From positions 1 to 8,970 of the forward strand of contig JBDUDR010000122.1 in the NCBI GenBank assembly GCA_040002845.1: 8,970 nt of DNA, given 5' to 3'. The DNA is from JBDUDR01 sp040002845. Its GTDB lineage: Bacteria > Actinomycetota > Actinomycetes > Propionibacteriales > Nocardioidaceae. Every line of letters starts with the position of its first letter. The stretch's first letter is position 1. The translations under genes were made by a program, and so were the position numbers. Positions 1 to 6,719 of the stretch are shown in pieces. The notes beneath the pieces were generated by a model. It had not been told where the DNA came from. It searched no databases and saw nothing but the letters and a program-made list of their open reading frames with translations.

Positions 1-48
1 GCCTTGCTGCAAGAGCACGTGCTGGACCGGCAACGCTGGGTCACCTGC
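1..48 (+). pseudogene. Scrap of an IS3-family transposase (orfB)
   Basis: Frame 1 at the window edge reads LLQEHVLDRQRW, which matches LLQRNVLDRRRW in the larger IS3 transposase remnant of this window (bases about 1431-1466). By eye, 32 of 42 aligned bases agree over bases 4-45. In IS3 transposases this segment lies just after the catalytic glutamate of the DDE core. Similarity ends abruptly near base 48, and the conserved C-terminal segment that should follow (the TYHRRRRQ region) is absent. It is therefore a truncated relic, not an active gene, and it comes from a related but different element. How far it extends to the left is not visible. The match is short, so the call is moderately sure. 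Confidence 0.5.
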
Positions 49-49
49 C

Positions 50-157
50 AGCAACAGCAGCGCGGCGTTCACCATGAGCGTGTACGTCGTCGCCTCGGAT
101 CACTCCCTCACCGAGGGTGGCGCGATCCTCGCGCGCGCCCTGTCTGGCGGGCTCTGA
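50..157 (+). pseudogene. C-terminal remnant of a probable tyrosine recombinase (integrase)
   Basis: Frame 2 is open to a TGA at 155-157, and from about base 50 nearly every codon ends in G or C, as in real genes of this DNA. The translation ends with AAFTMSVYVVASDHSL followed by an Ala/Leu-rich helix, LARALSGGL. This looks like the last segment of tyrosine recombinases, where the catalytic tyrosine sits in a T-(M/L)-x-x-Y pattern followed by a short terminal helix; the candidate nucleophile is the Tyr in SVYV. Everything upstream, including the R-H-R catalytic residues, is replaced by the transposase scrap, so the gene is truncated. A tRNA-Asn 3' fragment 90 bases downstream, a usual target of such integrases, supports the call. 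Only ~35 residues are available, so a different protein family remains possible. Confidence 0.48.
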
Positions 158-247
158 CCGGGCGCTTTTCGGCCTGCCGTGAGAGCGCCGTGAGAGCAAG
201 CCTCCCCCGCTGCCTCCACGAGGTGCCTCTAGCCCAGTGTTTCCGGG

Positions 248-291
248 CTCCCCCGACTGGGCTCGAACCAGTAACCCTCCGATTAACAGTC
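248..291 (-). other. 3' fragment of a tRNA-Asn gene; probable integrase attachment-site core
   Basis: Read on the minus strand, 289-283 is the anticodon loop CTGTTAA (anticodon GTT, Asn). Then follow the 3' anticodon-stem strand TCGGA (282-278), a five-base variable loop, a perfect T arm (ACTGG, loop TTCGAGC, CCAGT; 272-256), the 3' acceptor strand CGGGGGA (255-249) and the discriminator G (248). The sequence then continues CCC rather than CCA. The 5' side is missing: bases 294-290 give GCGGA, which cannot pair properly with TCGGA, and no D arm or 5' acceptor strand is found. Loss of tRNA identity at the anticodon stem is what an att core leaves when an element integrates into a tRNA 3' end. 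It is not a functional tRNA. Confidence 0.75.
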
Positions 292-540
292 CGCTAAACG
301 GGTCACCAGCCATACCCAGCTGTCACCGGATTTCCCTGCTGTGTAAGGGGATTCCTGCCCTGGACTGCCCAACCGTCACCATCTAGCACCAGGTGTCACG
401 GGACAACGGTGGGACAACGGTGGGACAACGGCCACCGATTCCTACACGCGGGGGCCGCACCGATTCCTGGACACAGGCGTCCGCTTAGCGCCCCCCATGC
501 TTAGCGCCCCCCCATGGCTTGCGGACTGTCATGGCTTGCG
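292..540. repeat. Clustered short direct repeats beside the tRNA-Asn fragment
   Basis: No gene is evident here. The stretch holds three sets of short direct repeats. First, an 11-base unit GGGACAACGGT is present two full times and one nearly full time in tandem (400-410, 411-421, 422-431). Second, GCTTAGCGCCCCCCAT occurs in tandem at 483-498 and, with one extra C, at 499-515. Third, CATGGCTTGCG occurs at 513-523 and again at 530-540. Several GTCAC-containing motifs also lie between 300 and 400. Repeats of this size next to an att core could be integrase arm-type binding sites or iterons. That function is inferred from position only. Confidence 0.55.
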
Positions 541-834
541 CTGCACTTCGACGGGTCAGCGAGAGCTAGCTGGCTATCGCTCAGCGGTCGAGGATGTGTC
601 GGGTGCAGGGTGTCTACGCACGGCGTGCTACGTGCGGGTGCCGCAGGCAGCGCGCATGAACCTCGCCGCGATGCACTTCGCTATCACGTTCCGCTCGATC
701 CGTCCGGTTTCGTCGGGCGCCACGGGCATGATGCGCACGACGATAAGGACAACACGTGACCGACCGCATCACCCTGCCCGAGCTGGTGCGCCGAGGCGAT
801 AACCTCACGCGGTGATCAAACGCGGACGTGACGA
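541..834. other. Stretch without a confident gene upstream of the hsdM fragment
   Basis: The stretch has short open frames on both strands, but none shows consistent third-position bias or a recognisable domain. The only item worth naming is a possible leader peptide at 756-815, listed separately. No RNA gene or strong hairpin was seen. It may be decayed sequence of an integrated element. Confidence 0.4.
756..815 (+). CDS. Possible 19-residue leader peptide upstream of hsdM fragment
   Basis: A GTG at 756 follows an AAGGA ribosome-binding match with about seven bases of spacing. It opens a 19-codon frame (MTDRITLPELVRRGDNLTR) ending in TGA at 813-815. Most codons end in G or C, and the stop is 20 bases before the hsdM start, in a different frame. 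It could be a short upstream ORF coupled to hsdM, or the surviving start of a gene broken by a frameshift. I do not recognise the peptide. Confidence 0.22.
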   Translation: MTDRITLPELVRRGDNLTR

Positions 835-1200
835 GTGAAAACGGGCGATCTGGCGCGGGTGCGCCGCACCCTGTGGGCCGCCGCCGATGAGCTACGGGCG
901 AACTCGACACTGTCGCCCGCCGAATACCGCGGACCCGTACTTGGGCTGATCTTCCTTGCCTATGCCGAGCACCGTTTCGATCAGGTGCGTCCCAAGATGG
1001 AGGCGAAGGCCACCGCCCGGCGTCCGGTCACCGCGGATGATTACAAGGCCAACTCGGTGCTATTCGTGTCGGACGGCGCCCGGCTGTCGCACCTGGTTGA
1101 CCTACCGGAGGGCGAAAACCTCGGCAAGGCGATCGACGACGCGATGAAGCTCGTCGAAGGCTCGAACCCCGAGCTTCGGGCCGTGCTTCCTCGCGGCTAC
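835..1200 (+). pseudogene. hsdM: Truncated type I restriction-modification DNA methyltransferase subunit (HsdM N-terminal fragment)
   Basis: From a GTG at 835, the 122 codons resemble the N-terminal helical domain of HsdM, the modification subunit of type I restriction systems. Recognisable pieces are VRRTLWAAADELR (about residues 9-21), the core PAEYRGPVLGLIFLAYAEHRF, a later stretch LGKAIDDAMKLVEGSNPEL, and VLPRGY at the end. HsdM proteins usually run to about 500 residues or more. The SAM-binding and NPPF catalytic motifs that should follow are absent, because after VLPRGY the sequence switches to transposase DNA in another frame. No hsdS or hsdR gene is present in the window. The fragment cannot methylate DNA. 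The frame continues open by chance to 2142, but that extension is antisense to the permease and is not coding. Confidence 0.72.
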
Positions 1201-1609
1201 CATCGACTCGCGGATGAAGTCCCGCCTGGCCGTGACCGCGCTGGACAACGCCGTCGCCCGCCGCGCCGCCGAAGGCTCCACGGCAGCCGGCTGCGTGGTT
1301 CACAGCGACCGCGGCAGTCAATTTCGATCAAGAAAGATGCAGCGTGCGCTGACTCGCCACGCGATGGTCGGCTCGATGGGCCAGGTCGGCTCCGCCGCCG
1401 ACAACGCCGCGATGGAGAGCTTCTTCTCGCTGCTGCAACGCAACGTGCTCGACCGGCGTCGCTGGACCACCCGCGACGAGCTGCGCATCGCCATCGTCAC
1501 CTGGATCGAACGCACCTACCACCGCCGGCGACGGCAAGCAGCGCTCGGCCGATTGACCCCCATCGGATGGGAGACGATCATGACCAACACTGCCGCACAC
1601 GCGGCATAA
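1199..1609 (+). pseudogene. C-terminal part of an IS3-family transposase (orfB), 5'-truncated
   Basis: The frame running through the ATG at 1214 encodes the later part of an IS3-type DDE transposase of the rve integrase fold. HSDRGSQF carries the second catalytic Asp, and DNAAMESFF carries the catalytic Glu, with exactly 35 residues between the two, the hallmark D(35)E spacing. Then come LLQRNVLDRRRW, IVTWIERTYHRRRRQ and LGRLTPIGWE, the usual C-terminal order. The reading frame is intact to the TAA at 1607-1609. The N-terminal part with the first catalytic Asp, and orfA, are missing because the element begins abruptly at the HsdM junction near 1199. The right end of the element probably lies in 1616-1640 (CTGTCACC to GCAGCAGCCCCA), but no partner inverted repeat is available to prove this. 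It is a dead remnant. Confidence 0.82.
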
Positions 1610-1785
1610 CCGGACTGTCACCAGTTCGTGCAGCAGCCCCACTCTTGAAACCATCGTTCTCGCTCGCTGATCTAGGCGCCCGCTCCGTCAACGAGAACCC
1701 ACGGTTACCCACGAAGCCGGTGGTGCAACGATCGGTTGAATCCAGCTTCCAGGGCGGTCTGACCGGCAGGGCTGCGCGAAACCCG
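1610..1785. other. Gap between IS remnant and transporter operon end
   Basis: No gene is visible. It includes the probable right end of the IS element (to about 1640). It also holds a 7-base inverted repeat, GTTCTCG at 1656-1662 and CGAGAAC at 1692-1698, too widely spaced to be a convincing terminator. No U-tract hairpin is seen downstream of the minus-strand operon. Confidence 0.35.
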
Positions 1786-1815
1786 CTATCTACGTTGGGC
1801 GCGGTTCAGATAGCG
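1784..1815 (-). terminator. Stem-loop overlapping the yjfF stop codon (weak terminator candidate)
   Basis: CGCTATCT (1784-1791) and AGATAGCG (1808-1815) are perfect 8-base inverted repeats around a 16-base loop, and the TAG stop of the last operon gene lies in one arm. There is no following U-run, so intrinsic termination is doubtful. It may instead stabilise the 3' end of the transcript or be chance. Confidence 0.25.
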
Positions 1816-2838
1816 CTGGACGATGACGACGACGATGACGACCACGCCGGTGACGACGGCCTGCGCGGCCTGCGGCAGGCTGGTTCCGAGATTGATGTAA
1901 CTGCTCACTGCTCCGAGCAAAAGCACCCCGGCTGCGGTGCCGATCAACGAGCCCGCACCGCCGGTGAGCAGCGTGCCTCCGATCACCACCGCGGCAATCG
2001 CGTTCAACTCGTAACCTCGACCGAGATCCGGGGTGCCGGACTGGCTGTAGGCTGCGGCGAGAATTCCGGCGACGCCGGCGAGGCCGGCCGACATCACGTA
2101 CAGCCAGACCTTGGTGCTACGCACTTTCAGCCCCATCAATGACGACGCATCCTCGCTGCCACCCAAGGCATAAACGGTCAAGCCGAAAGATGTGCGCGAG
2201 AGCAGCACGTGCCACACGGCATACAGGGCTATCGCCAACAGCACGGGGTAGCCGAGGGTGAGGAGCGTTCCGGTACCGAACTTGAAGAAGGCTCCGGATC
2301 GAGGGGCCGAGAAGACGTCGTTGCCGTTGTTGCTGACAAAGTAGACGAGCCCGCGAATGCCGTACAGGCCGGCGAGGGTCACGATGAACGGGGGCAGACC
2401 AACACGGGCGATGAGCAGGCCTTGGACCAAGCCGATTAGCAGAGCTGCTCCGAGCGCGAGCCCGATTGCCAGGATCGTGCCTTTGCCGTAGCCCTTATTG
2501 ACATCCAGCACCTTGGTGCACAGGATCGCGGCCAGCGCATAAACCGAACCGACCGAGAGGTCGATTCCGCCGGTGACGATCACCATCGTCATTCCGATTG
2601 CGATGATCGCCGGGAACGAGACGGTGATTAATACGTTCTGCAGGTTCTTTACTGTGCCGAACGAGTTGACCAGCACCGACGCGACAACGACGAACAGCAC
2701 CAACGCCACCATGGCACCGACGCCGTCGCGCTGCAGGAGATGAGCCAACTGAGCCTTTCTTGATCTCGCTCCGAGCGAGGCCTCGATTCCGGCGCCCCGC
2801 TGGGCGTCGAGGGATAGTCCTTGGGGGTCCTCGCTCAT
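1786..2838 (-). CDS. yjfF: Sugar ABC transporter permease, YjfF-like
   Basis: This 350-residue membrane protein is one of two permease subunits of a ribose/galactofuranose-type importer (BPD_transp_2 family). The signature IGMTMVIVTGGIDLSVGS lies at residues 81-98. It continues with FIVTLAGLYGIRGLVYFVS (151-169), the cytoplasmic segment FGLTVYALGG through LMGLKVRST (218-242) that should contact the ATPase, and ELNAIAAVVIGGTLLTGGAGS (277-297). These follow E. coli YjfF closely in wording and order. About eight to ten hydrophobic segments are visible. The N-terminal ~38 residues are a polar extension relative to YjfF. The ATG overlaps the stop of the upstream permease in ATGA, implying translational coupling. 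It should form a heterodimer with the upstream permease in the cytoplasmic membrane. Family assignment is firm; the exact sugar is inferred. Confidence 0.9.
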   Translation of the reverse strand: MSEDPQGLSLDAQRGAGIEASLGARSRKAQLAHLLQRDGVGAMVALVLFVVVASVLVNSFGTVKNLQNVLITVSFPAIIAIGMTMVIVTGGIDLSVGSVYALAAILCTKVLDVNKGYGKGTILAIGLALGAALLIGLVQGLLIARVGLPPFIVTLAGLYGIRGLVYFVSNNGNDVFSAPRSGAFFKFGTGTLLTLGYPVLLAIALYAVWHVLLSRTSFGLTVYALGGSEDASSLMGLKVRSTKVWLYVMSAGLAGVAGILAAAYSQSGTPDLGRGYELNAIAAVVIGGTLLTGGAGSLIGTAAGVLLLGAVSSYINLGTSLPQAAQAVVTGVVVIVVVIVQRYLNRAQRR

Positions 2839-3806
2839 GAACGCGCTCGCTTGCGCTGGACCAGCACCGCGATGATGATGATGACCGCAGTGACCATCTG
2901 GGTGGTGGCATCACTGAAATTGTGGAAAGCCAGGGTACTGCGTAAAACCTGCATGACCAGTGCCCCGGCGACGGTGCCGATGATGCGGACGCGTCCGCCG
3001 GTGAGAGCCGTCCCGCCCACCACCACTGAGGTGATCGCGTACAACTCGTACCCGAGACCGATGGCGCTGGGGTCGTTGGTGGAGGTGAAGGTGGTGACGA
3101 CCAGTCCGGCCCATGCTGCGAGCGCGCCACTGGCGATGTAGACGGTCAGGAGAGTGCGGCGGACCGGGATCCCGGACAGGTACGAGGCGCGGACGTTGTC
3201 GCCAATGGCGACGATCCGACGGCCGAAGATGGTGCGCCGCACCACAAGTGCGATGATGACGACCGGGATCAGGGCGTCGTAGAACGGGGCCTGGATTCCC
3301 AGCCATGAACCGGATCCGAATTTCAGCAAGGTCGGATCGGACACGCTCAGCGTCGCCGCCTGCATCAGTACGGCCACCCCACGCCCGGCGACCAGGATGG
3401 CCAAGGTGGCCACGATGGGCTGTACCTCGAAGAAGGCGACCAAGGTGCCGGCGATGGACCCGACCACCATTCCCGTGCTCAGCACCAGCGGAATGATCAG
3501 CCAGGTGGACAGGCCGGCATCGAGCGATTGCCCGATCACCGAGGCGGAGATCGCCATGGTCGCGCCGACCGAGAGGTCGATTCCCTCGGTGCCGATTACC
3601 AGAGCCATACCCAGGGCCACGATCAGGATGGGGGCAACCAGTACGAGCTGGAGCTTGAGGTTGGCCGGCGTCATCCAGTACTTGGTGAAGATTGCGTTGT
3701 AGAGCACCAGCAGGCCCAGCGCGAAATACACGCCGTTCTCCCGGAGGTAGTCAAGGGCCTTGGTCCGATCGAGCGTCCGTGTGGGCGGCGCAGTGGTGTC
3801 AGACAT
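2835..3806 (-). CDS. ytfT: Sugar ABC transporter permease, YtfT-like
   Basis: The predicted 323-residue integral membrane permease is the partner of the downstream YjfF-like protein. LGMALVIGTEGIDLSVGA (residues 65-82) is the family signature; EVQPIVATLAILVAGRGVA (127-145) is nearly that of YtfT. The segment FGRRIVAIGDNVRASYLSGI (194-213) is the likely ATPase contact, and YELYAITSVVVGGTALTGG (253-271) follows. The C-terminus ends in a hydrophobic helix and a basic tail, VQRKRARS. I chose the ATG at 3806 because a strong AAGGAGG lies eight bases upstream; the frame is open further, to 3911, but that extension is inside the ATPase gene. The start overlaps the ATPase stop by eight bases, so translation of the two is probably coupled. 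A Glu replaces the second Gly of the common TGGIDLS motif, a change I do not think is disabling. Confidence 0.9.
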   Translation of the reverse strand: MSDTTAPPTRTLDRTKALDYLRENGVYFALGLLVLYNAIFTKYWMTPANLKLQLVLVAPILIVALGMALVIGTEGIDLSVGATMAISASVIGQSLDAGLSTWLIIPLVLSTGMVVGSIAGTLVAFFEVQPIVATLAILVAGRGVAVLMQAATLSVSDPTLLKFGSGSWLGIQAPFYDALIPVVIIALVVRRTIFGRRIVAIGDNVRASYLSGIPVRRTLLTVYIASGALAAWAGLVVTTFTSTNDPSAIGLGYELYAITSVVVGGTALTGGRVRIIGTVAGALVMQVLRSTLAFHNFSDATTQMVTAVIIIIAVLVQRKRARS

Positions 3807-5358
3807 TTCCCTCCCCTCCTTGACCTTCATATCCGGTGCCGGCGATGGCCTGCACAAAATTTGCTTCGGTGAGTCGATCGCCGGACAGCTCATCGCCGAT
3901 CGCGCCGTCACGCAGCACCAGGATCCGGTGCGAACCGTCGATCAGTTCCTCCGTCTCGGACGAGATCAGCAGCACACCGAGTCCTTGCTCGGCGAGTTCG
4001 TCGATCAGGGCGCGGACCTCGGCCTTGGCCCCGACGTCGATACCGCGGGTGGGCTCATCGAGCATCAAGATCTTCGGTTCCAGACACAGCCACCGCGCGA
4101 GCAGCACCTTCTGCTGATTCCCGCCCGAGAGGGTGCCAACCTTCTGTGCCGGGCCGAAAGCCTTGATCCGCAGCCGCTTCATGAAGGTGTCAACCAACTT
4201 GTTCGCGGCGCTGTCGGAGAAGATCCCGTTGCGGGAGAGCCGCGGGAGCGCCGCTAGGACGACGTTGTCCCGGATCGAGAGGTTGGGCAGGATCCCGTCA
4301 GCCTTCCGGTCCTCTGGCAGCAGCACCACCCCGGCGTCGATCATGCGGGCTGGCGAACCGGTCCGCACCTTCTGGCCGTCGACGGTCACTGTGCCCGAGT
4401 CAAGGATCTGTGCACCCAGGATGGCCTTCGCCGTCTCACTGCGGCCGGCTCCGAGTAATCCGCCCAGACCGACGACCTCCCCGGCGTGAATGTCCAAGCT
4501 GACACCGTGCAGCAGGCCACGTCGCTCCAGGTCGGTGGCCGCCAGCACCGGCTCACCGCGGTGCACCGCGTAGGGTTCCTCGGCTGCCGCCGATCGGGCG
4601 TGCTGGTCCAGCAACTCGCGCCCCAACATGGTGGCCACCAACTGTTTGCGGGGCAGCTCGCTTAGGGGGCCGGTGAGGACGAGTCGTCCGTCGCGCAACA
4701 CGGTGACTTGGTCGCAGATTCGGTAGAGCTCGTCCAACCGGTGGCTCACATAGACAACGGCGATACCGTCGGCCTTGAGCCGCTCGATCAGCCGGAACAG
4801 CGTCTCGACCTCCCGCGACTCCAGGGACGAGGTCGGCTCGTCCATCACCACTACGTTGGCGTTGAGCGAAATGGCCCGTGCCACGCAGATCATCTGTTGA
4901 ACACCCAGCGCCAGGGTGGCAACCGGCACCGTTGGATCGGCGTCGATGTTGAAGTCCTTGAGCAGCGCCGCCGCGTCGCGGTTCATCTTCTTGTAGTCCA
5001 CCAGCCGCAGGCCCGTGCGCGGCTCGCGACCCATATACAGGTTTCGGGCACCGCTCTGTAGCGGCACCAGATTTACTTCCTGGTAGATGGTGCTGATGCG
5101 GGCGTCCTGCGCGGCCCGCGGGTTGGCGAACGAGACCGGCTGCCCATGATGCAGGAGTTCGCCGGAATCCAATTGGTAAACCCCGGTCAGCAGTTTGATG
5201 AGCGTCGATTTTCCGGCGCCGTTCTCACCGACGAGAGCATGCACCTCCCCGCCGCGGAGCGTCACAGAAACATTCTGAAGAGCCTTGACACCGGGGAATG
5301 ACTTACTGATTCCACGGGCCTGAAGTACCGGTGTATCAGAGCTGTCGCCGGCCGCCAT
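3799..5358 (-). CDS. ytfR: Sugar ABC transporter ATP-binding protein (double ATPase), YtfR-like
   Basis: This 519-residue cytoplasmic ATPase has two fused nucleotide-binding domains, as in RbsA, MglA and YtfR (E. coli YtfR is about 500 residues). Domain 1 has Walker A GENGAGKST (residues 44-52), a degenerate signature LALGVQQ (about 149-155), Walker B VVVMDEPTSSL (169-179) and the switch His in VSHR. Domain 2 has the usual degenerate Walker A GGLLGAGRSE (299-308), a canonical signature LSGGNQQ (410-416) and Walker B ILMLDEPTRGID (430-441). This asymmetry is normal for sugar importers: one site hydrolyses ATP and the other is impaired. I prefer the ATG at 5358, with GGAA nine bases upstream. 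A TTG at 5373 would add five residues and has no better ribosome-binding site. It overlaps the next gene by eight bases. Confidence 0.9.
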   Translation of the reverse strand: MAAGDSSDTPVLQARGISKSFPGVKALQNVSVTLRGGEVHALVGENGAGKSTLIKLLTGVYQLDSGELLHHGQPVSFANPRAAQDARISTIYQEVNLVPLQSGARNLYMGREPRTGLRLVDYKKMNRDAAALLKDFNIDADPTVPVATLALGVQQMICVARAISLNANVVVMDEPTSSLESREVETLFRLIERLKADGIAVVYVSHRLDELYRICDQVTVLRDGRLVLTGPLSELPRKQLVATMLGRELLDQHARSAAAEEPYAVHRGEPVLAATDLERRGLLHGVSLDIHAGEVVGLGGLLGAGRSETAKAILGAQILDSGTVTVDGQKVRTGSPARMIDAGVVLLPEDRKADGILPNLSIRDNVVLAALPRLSRNGIFSDSAANKLVDTFMKRLRIKAFGPAQKVGTLSGGNQQKVLLARWLCLEPKILMLDEPTRGIDVGAKAEVRALIDELAEQGLGVLLISSETEELIDGSHRILVLRDGAIGDELSGDRLTEANFVQAIAGTGYEGQGGEGNV

Positions 5359-5621
5359 GCGCTGCGATTCCAATCACTTCGTTGTCTTGTTCAATGGCCC
5401 CTCCACCCCAACATTGTCGTTCACCTTAGGTCGACGATGCCGCTGACGTCCTCGAATCAGTGGTGACACTCTGCGCACACCGATGGGGAGTTGAACAGGC
5501 TGCCCAACAGTTACGCGACCACGCCGGCCGAGAGAATCACCGAATGGGTTCTTCCAGGGCCGGCGCGCCAGTGGCAGCAAAGCTTCCTACTGCGCACAAG
5601 CGCGTGCCCAGGCCAGGGGCC
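5359..5621 (-). promoter_or_regulatory. Untranslated spacer between ytfQ and ytfR with potential stem-loops
   Basis: The binding-protein gene is followed by about 263 bases before the ATPase start, with no frame that looks coded. On the mRNA, AGGCC-CCT-GGCCT (5622-5610) can fold directly at the ytfQ stop. Further on, CGCCGGCC and GGCCGGCG (5565-5558 and 5529-5522) form a perfect 8-base GC-rich inverted repeat around 28 bases. Neither is followed by a U-run. Such hairpins after a binding-protein gene commonly shield its mRNA or attenuate transcription, so that binding protein exceeds membrane parts. Here this is inferred. A second promoter for ytfR is possible, but I could not pick one convincingly. 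Confidence 0.4.
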
Positions 5622-6719
5622 TTAGAATGTTTCGCCGATCTTCGCCTTCGCCGCAGCGGCGTCGAGGTAGTCACCGTCGGTGATGATGATCTTCGGGGCA
5701 ACTGGCGTGCCGGTCTCGAAGCTCTTCAATTCCTGGAACGCCAAGGGGCCGAAACGCGGGTTGGACTGGATGACGGCGGTGTACTCGCCGGTCTCGATCT
5801 TGGAAACGGCGTCCCTGATGCCGTCAATAGAAACGATCTTGATGTCCTTGCCTGGAGCCTTACCGGCCGCCTTGATCGCGTTGTAGGCGCCTACTCCCAT
5901 CTCGTCGTTCTCGGCGTAGATCCCCGTGATCGTCGGATCGGCCTGCAGCAACTGGGCGGCGGTGGCCTGGCCCTTGGCCCGGTCGAAGTCGCCAGTCTGC
6001 TGCTTGGAGATGGTTATGCCCGGGTACTTGGCCTTCATCTCGTCGACGAAGCCACTGGTGCGGTCGGTAGTCACTCCGTTTCCGGAGGACCCGAGCAGGA
6101 TCACCACATTGCCCTTACCGCTCAGGGCCGCACCCATGGCGTCGGCCGCGCGCTTACCCTGGCTGACGAAATTGGAGCCGATGAACGTCAGGTAGTCCTT
6201 GCACGGGACCTGCGACACCAAGCGGTCGACGGTCACCACCGGTACCTTCGCCGCCGCGGCGGCGTCCCACGCCGGCTGTAATCCATCGCTGTTCAGCGGG
6301 GCGACGATCAGCAGCTTCGCACCCTTGGTGATGAGGTCCTTGATGTCGGCGATCTGCTTCTGCGGATCCTTATTGGCGTTGGCGTACAACAGTTCTGCGC
6401 CCTGCTTGGCCGCTTCGTCCCGCATCGACTTGGTCTCGGCGGCGCGGAAGGAAGCGTTGTCCGGCTCAGACTGGGAGAAGCCGACCTTGACGCCCTTGAA
6501 GTCGGTTATCGCCGGGTAGCCCAGTTTGGCGGAGGTGCAACCGTCAGCGGATGCGGTAGACGCCCCACTTGCCGCTACAGAGGCAGAGGCCGCGGGGGCG
6601 GCAGAGGCCGCGGGCTGCGCGGACTTCGACGTGCTGTTGCTGCTGCAGCCAACGGCGAGCAGTCCAAACGCGATGGCAACAGCCACTGTCGGGCCGGTAC
6701 GGTTGAGGCGTGCGGTCAC
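5622..6719 (-). CDS. ytfQ: Sugar ABC transporter substrate-binding lipoprotein, YtfQ-like
   Basis: This 365-residue solute-binding protein feeds the permease pair. Residues 1-25 form a lipoprotein signal peptide with lipobox AVGC (Cys25), so the mature protein is anchored to the outer face of the membrane. A Ser/Ala-rich linker runs to about residue 59. The periplasmic-binding (type 1, ribose-like) domain follows, with VKVGFSQ (77-83), FRAAETKSMRDEAAKQG (91-107), VTVDR (162-166), TGDFDRAKG (242-250), YAENDEMGVGAYNAIKAAG (268-286) and VSIDG (296-300). All correspond to segments of E. coli YtfQ, which binds galactofuranose and galactopyranose. The GTG at 6719 is chosen for its AAAGGAG seven bases upstream and because the signal peptide begins there; an upstream extension to 6833 lacks both. 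It is the first gene of the operon. Confidence 0.9.
   Translation of the reverse strand: MTARLNRTGPTVAVAIAFGLLAVGCSSNSTSKSAQPAASAAPAASASVAASGASTASADGCTSAKLGYPAITDFKGVKVGFSQSEPDNASFRAAETKSMRDEAAKQGAELLYANANKDPQKQIADIKDLITKGAKLLIVAPLNSDGLQPAWDAAAAAKVPVVTVDRLVSQVPCKDYLTFIGSNFVSQGKRAADAMGAALSGKGNVVILLGSSGNGVTTDRTSGFVDEMKAKYPGITISKQQTGDFDRAKGQATAAQLLQADPTITGIYAENDEMGVGAYNAIKAAGKAPGKDIKIVSIDGIRDAVSKIETGEYTAVIQSNPRFGPLAFQELKSFETGTPVAPKIIITDGDYLDAAAAKAKIGETF

Noticed and set aside
400..540. CRISPR-like array
   Set aside because: The repeats are 11-17 bases with no regular unique spacers, unlike CRISPR repeats.
1656..1698. 7-base inverted repeat GTTCTCG/CGAGAAC
   Set aside because: The arms are 29 bases apart with no U-tract, so it is not a convincing terminator; it could easily be chance.
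1201..2142. Continuation of the HsdM frame, including an aspartate-rich run
   Set aside because: It crosses transposase coding DNA in a different frame and then runs antisense to a well-supported permease. The acidic run is just the complement of GTC/ATC-type Val/Ile codons.
5359..5373. TTG start for the ATPase five codons upstream
   Set aside because: The ATG at 5358 has an acceptable GGAA at nine bases, while the TTG has no better ribosome-binding site. The difference is five residues and does not affect the call.
5374..5580. 68-codon minus-strand frame in the ytfQ-ytfR spacer
   Set aside because: Codon third positions are mixed, the product is rich in Arg and Pro with no recognisable fold, and no ribosome-binding site is evident.
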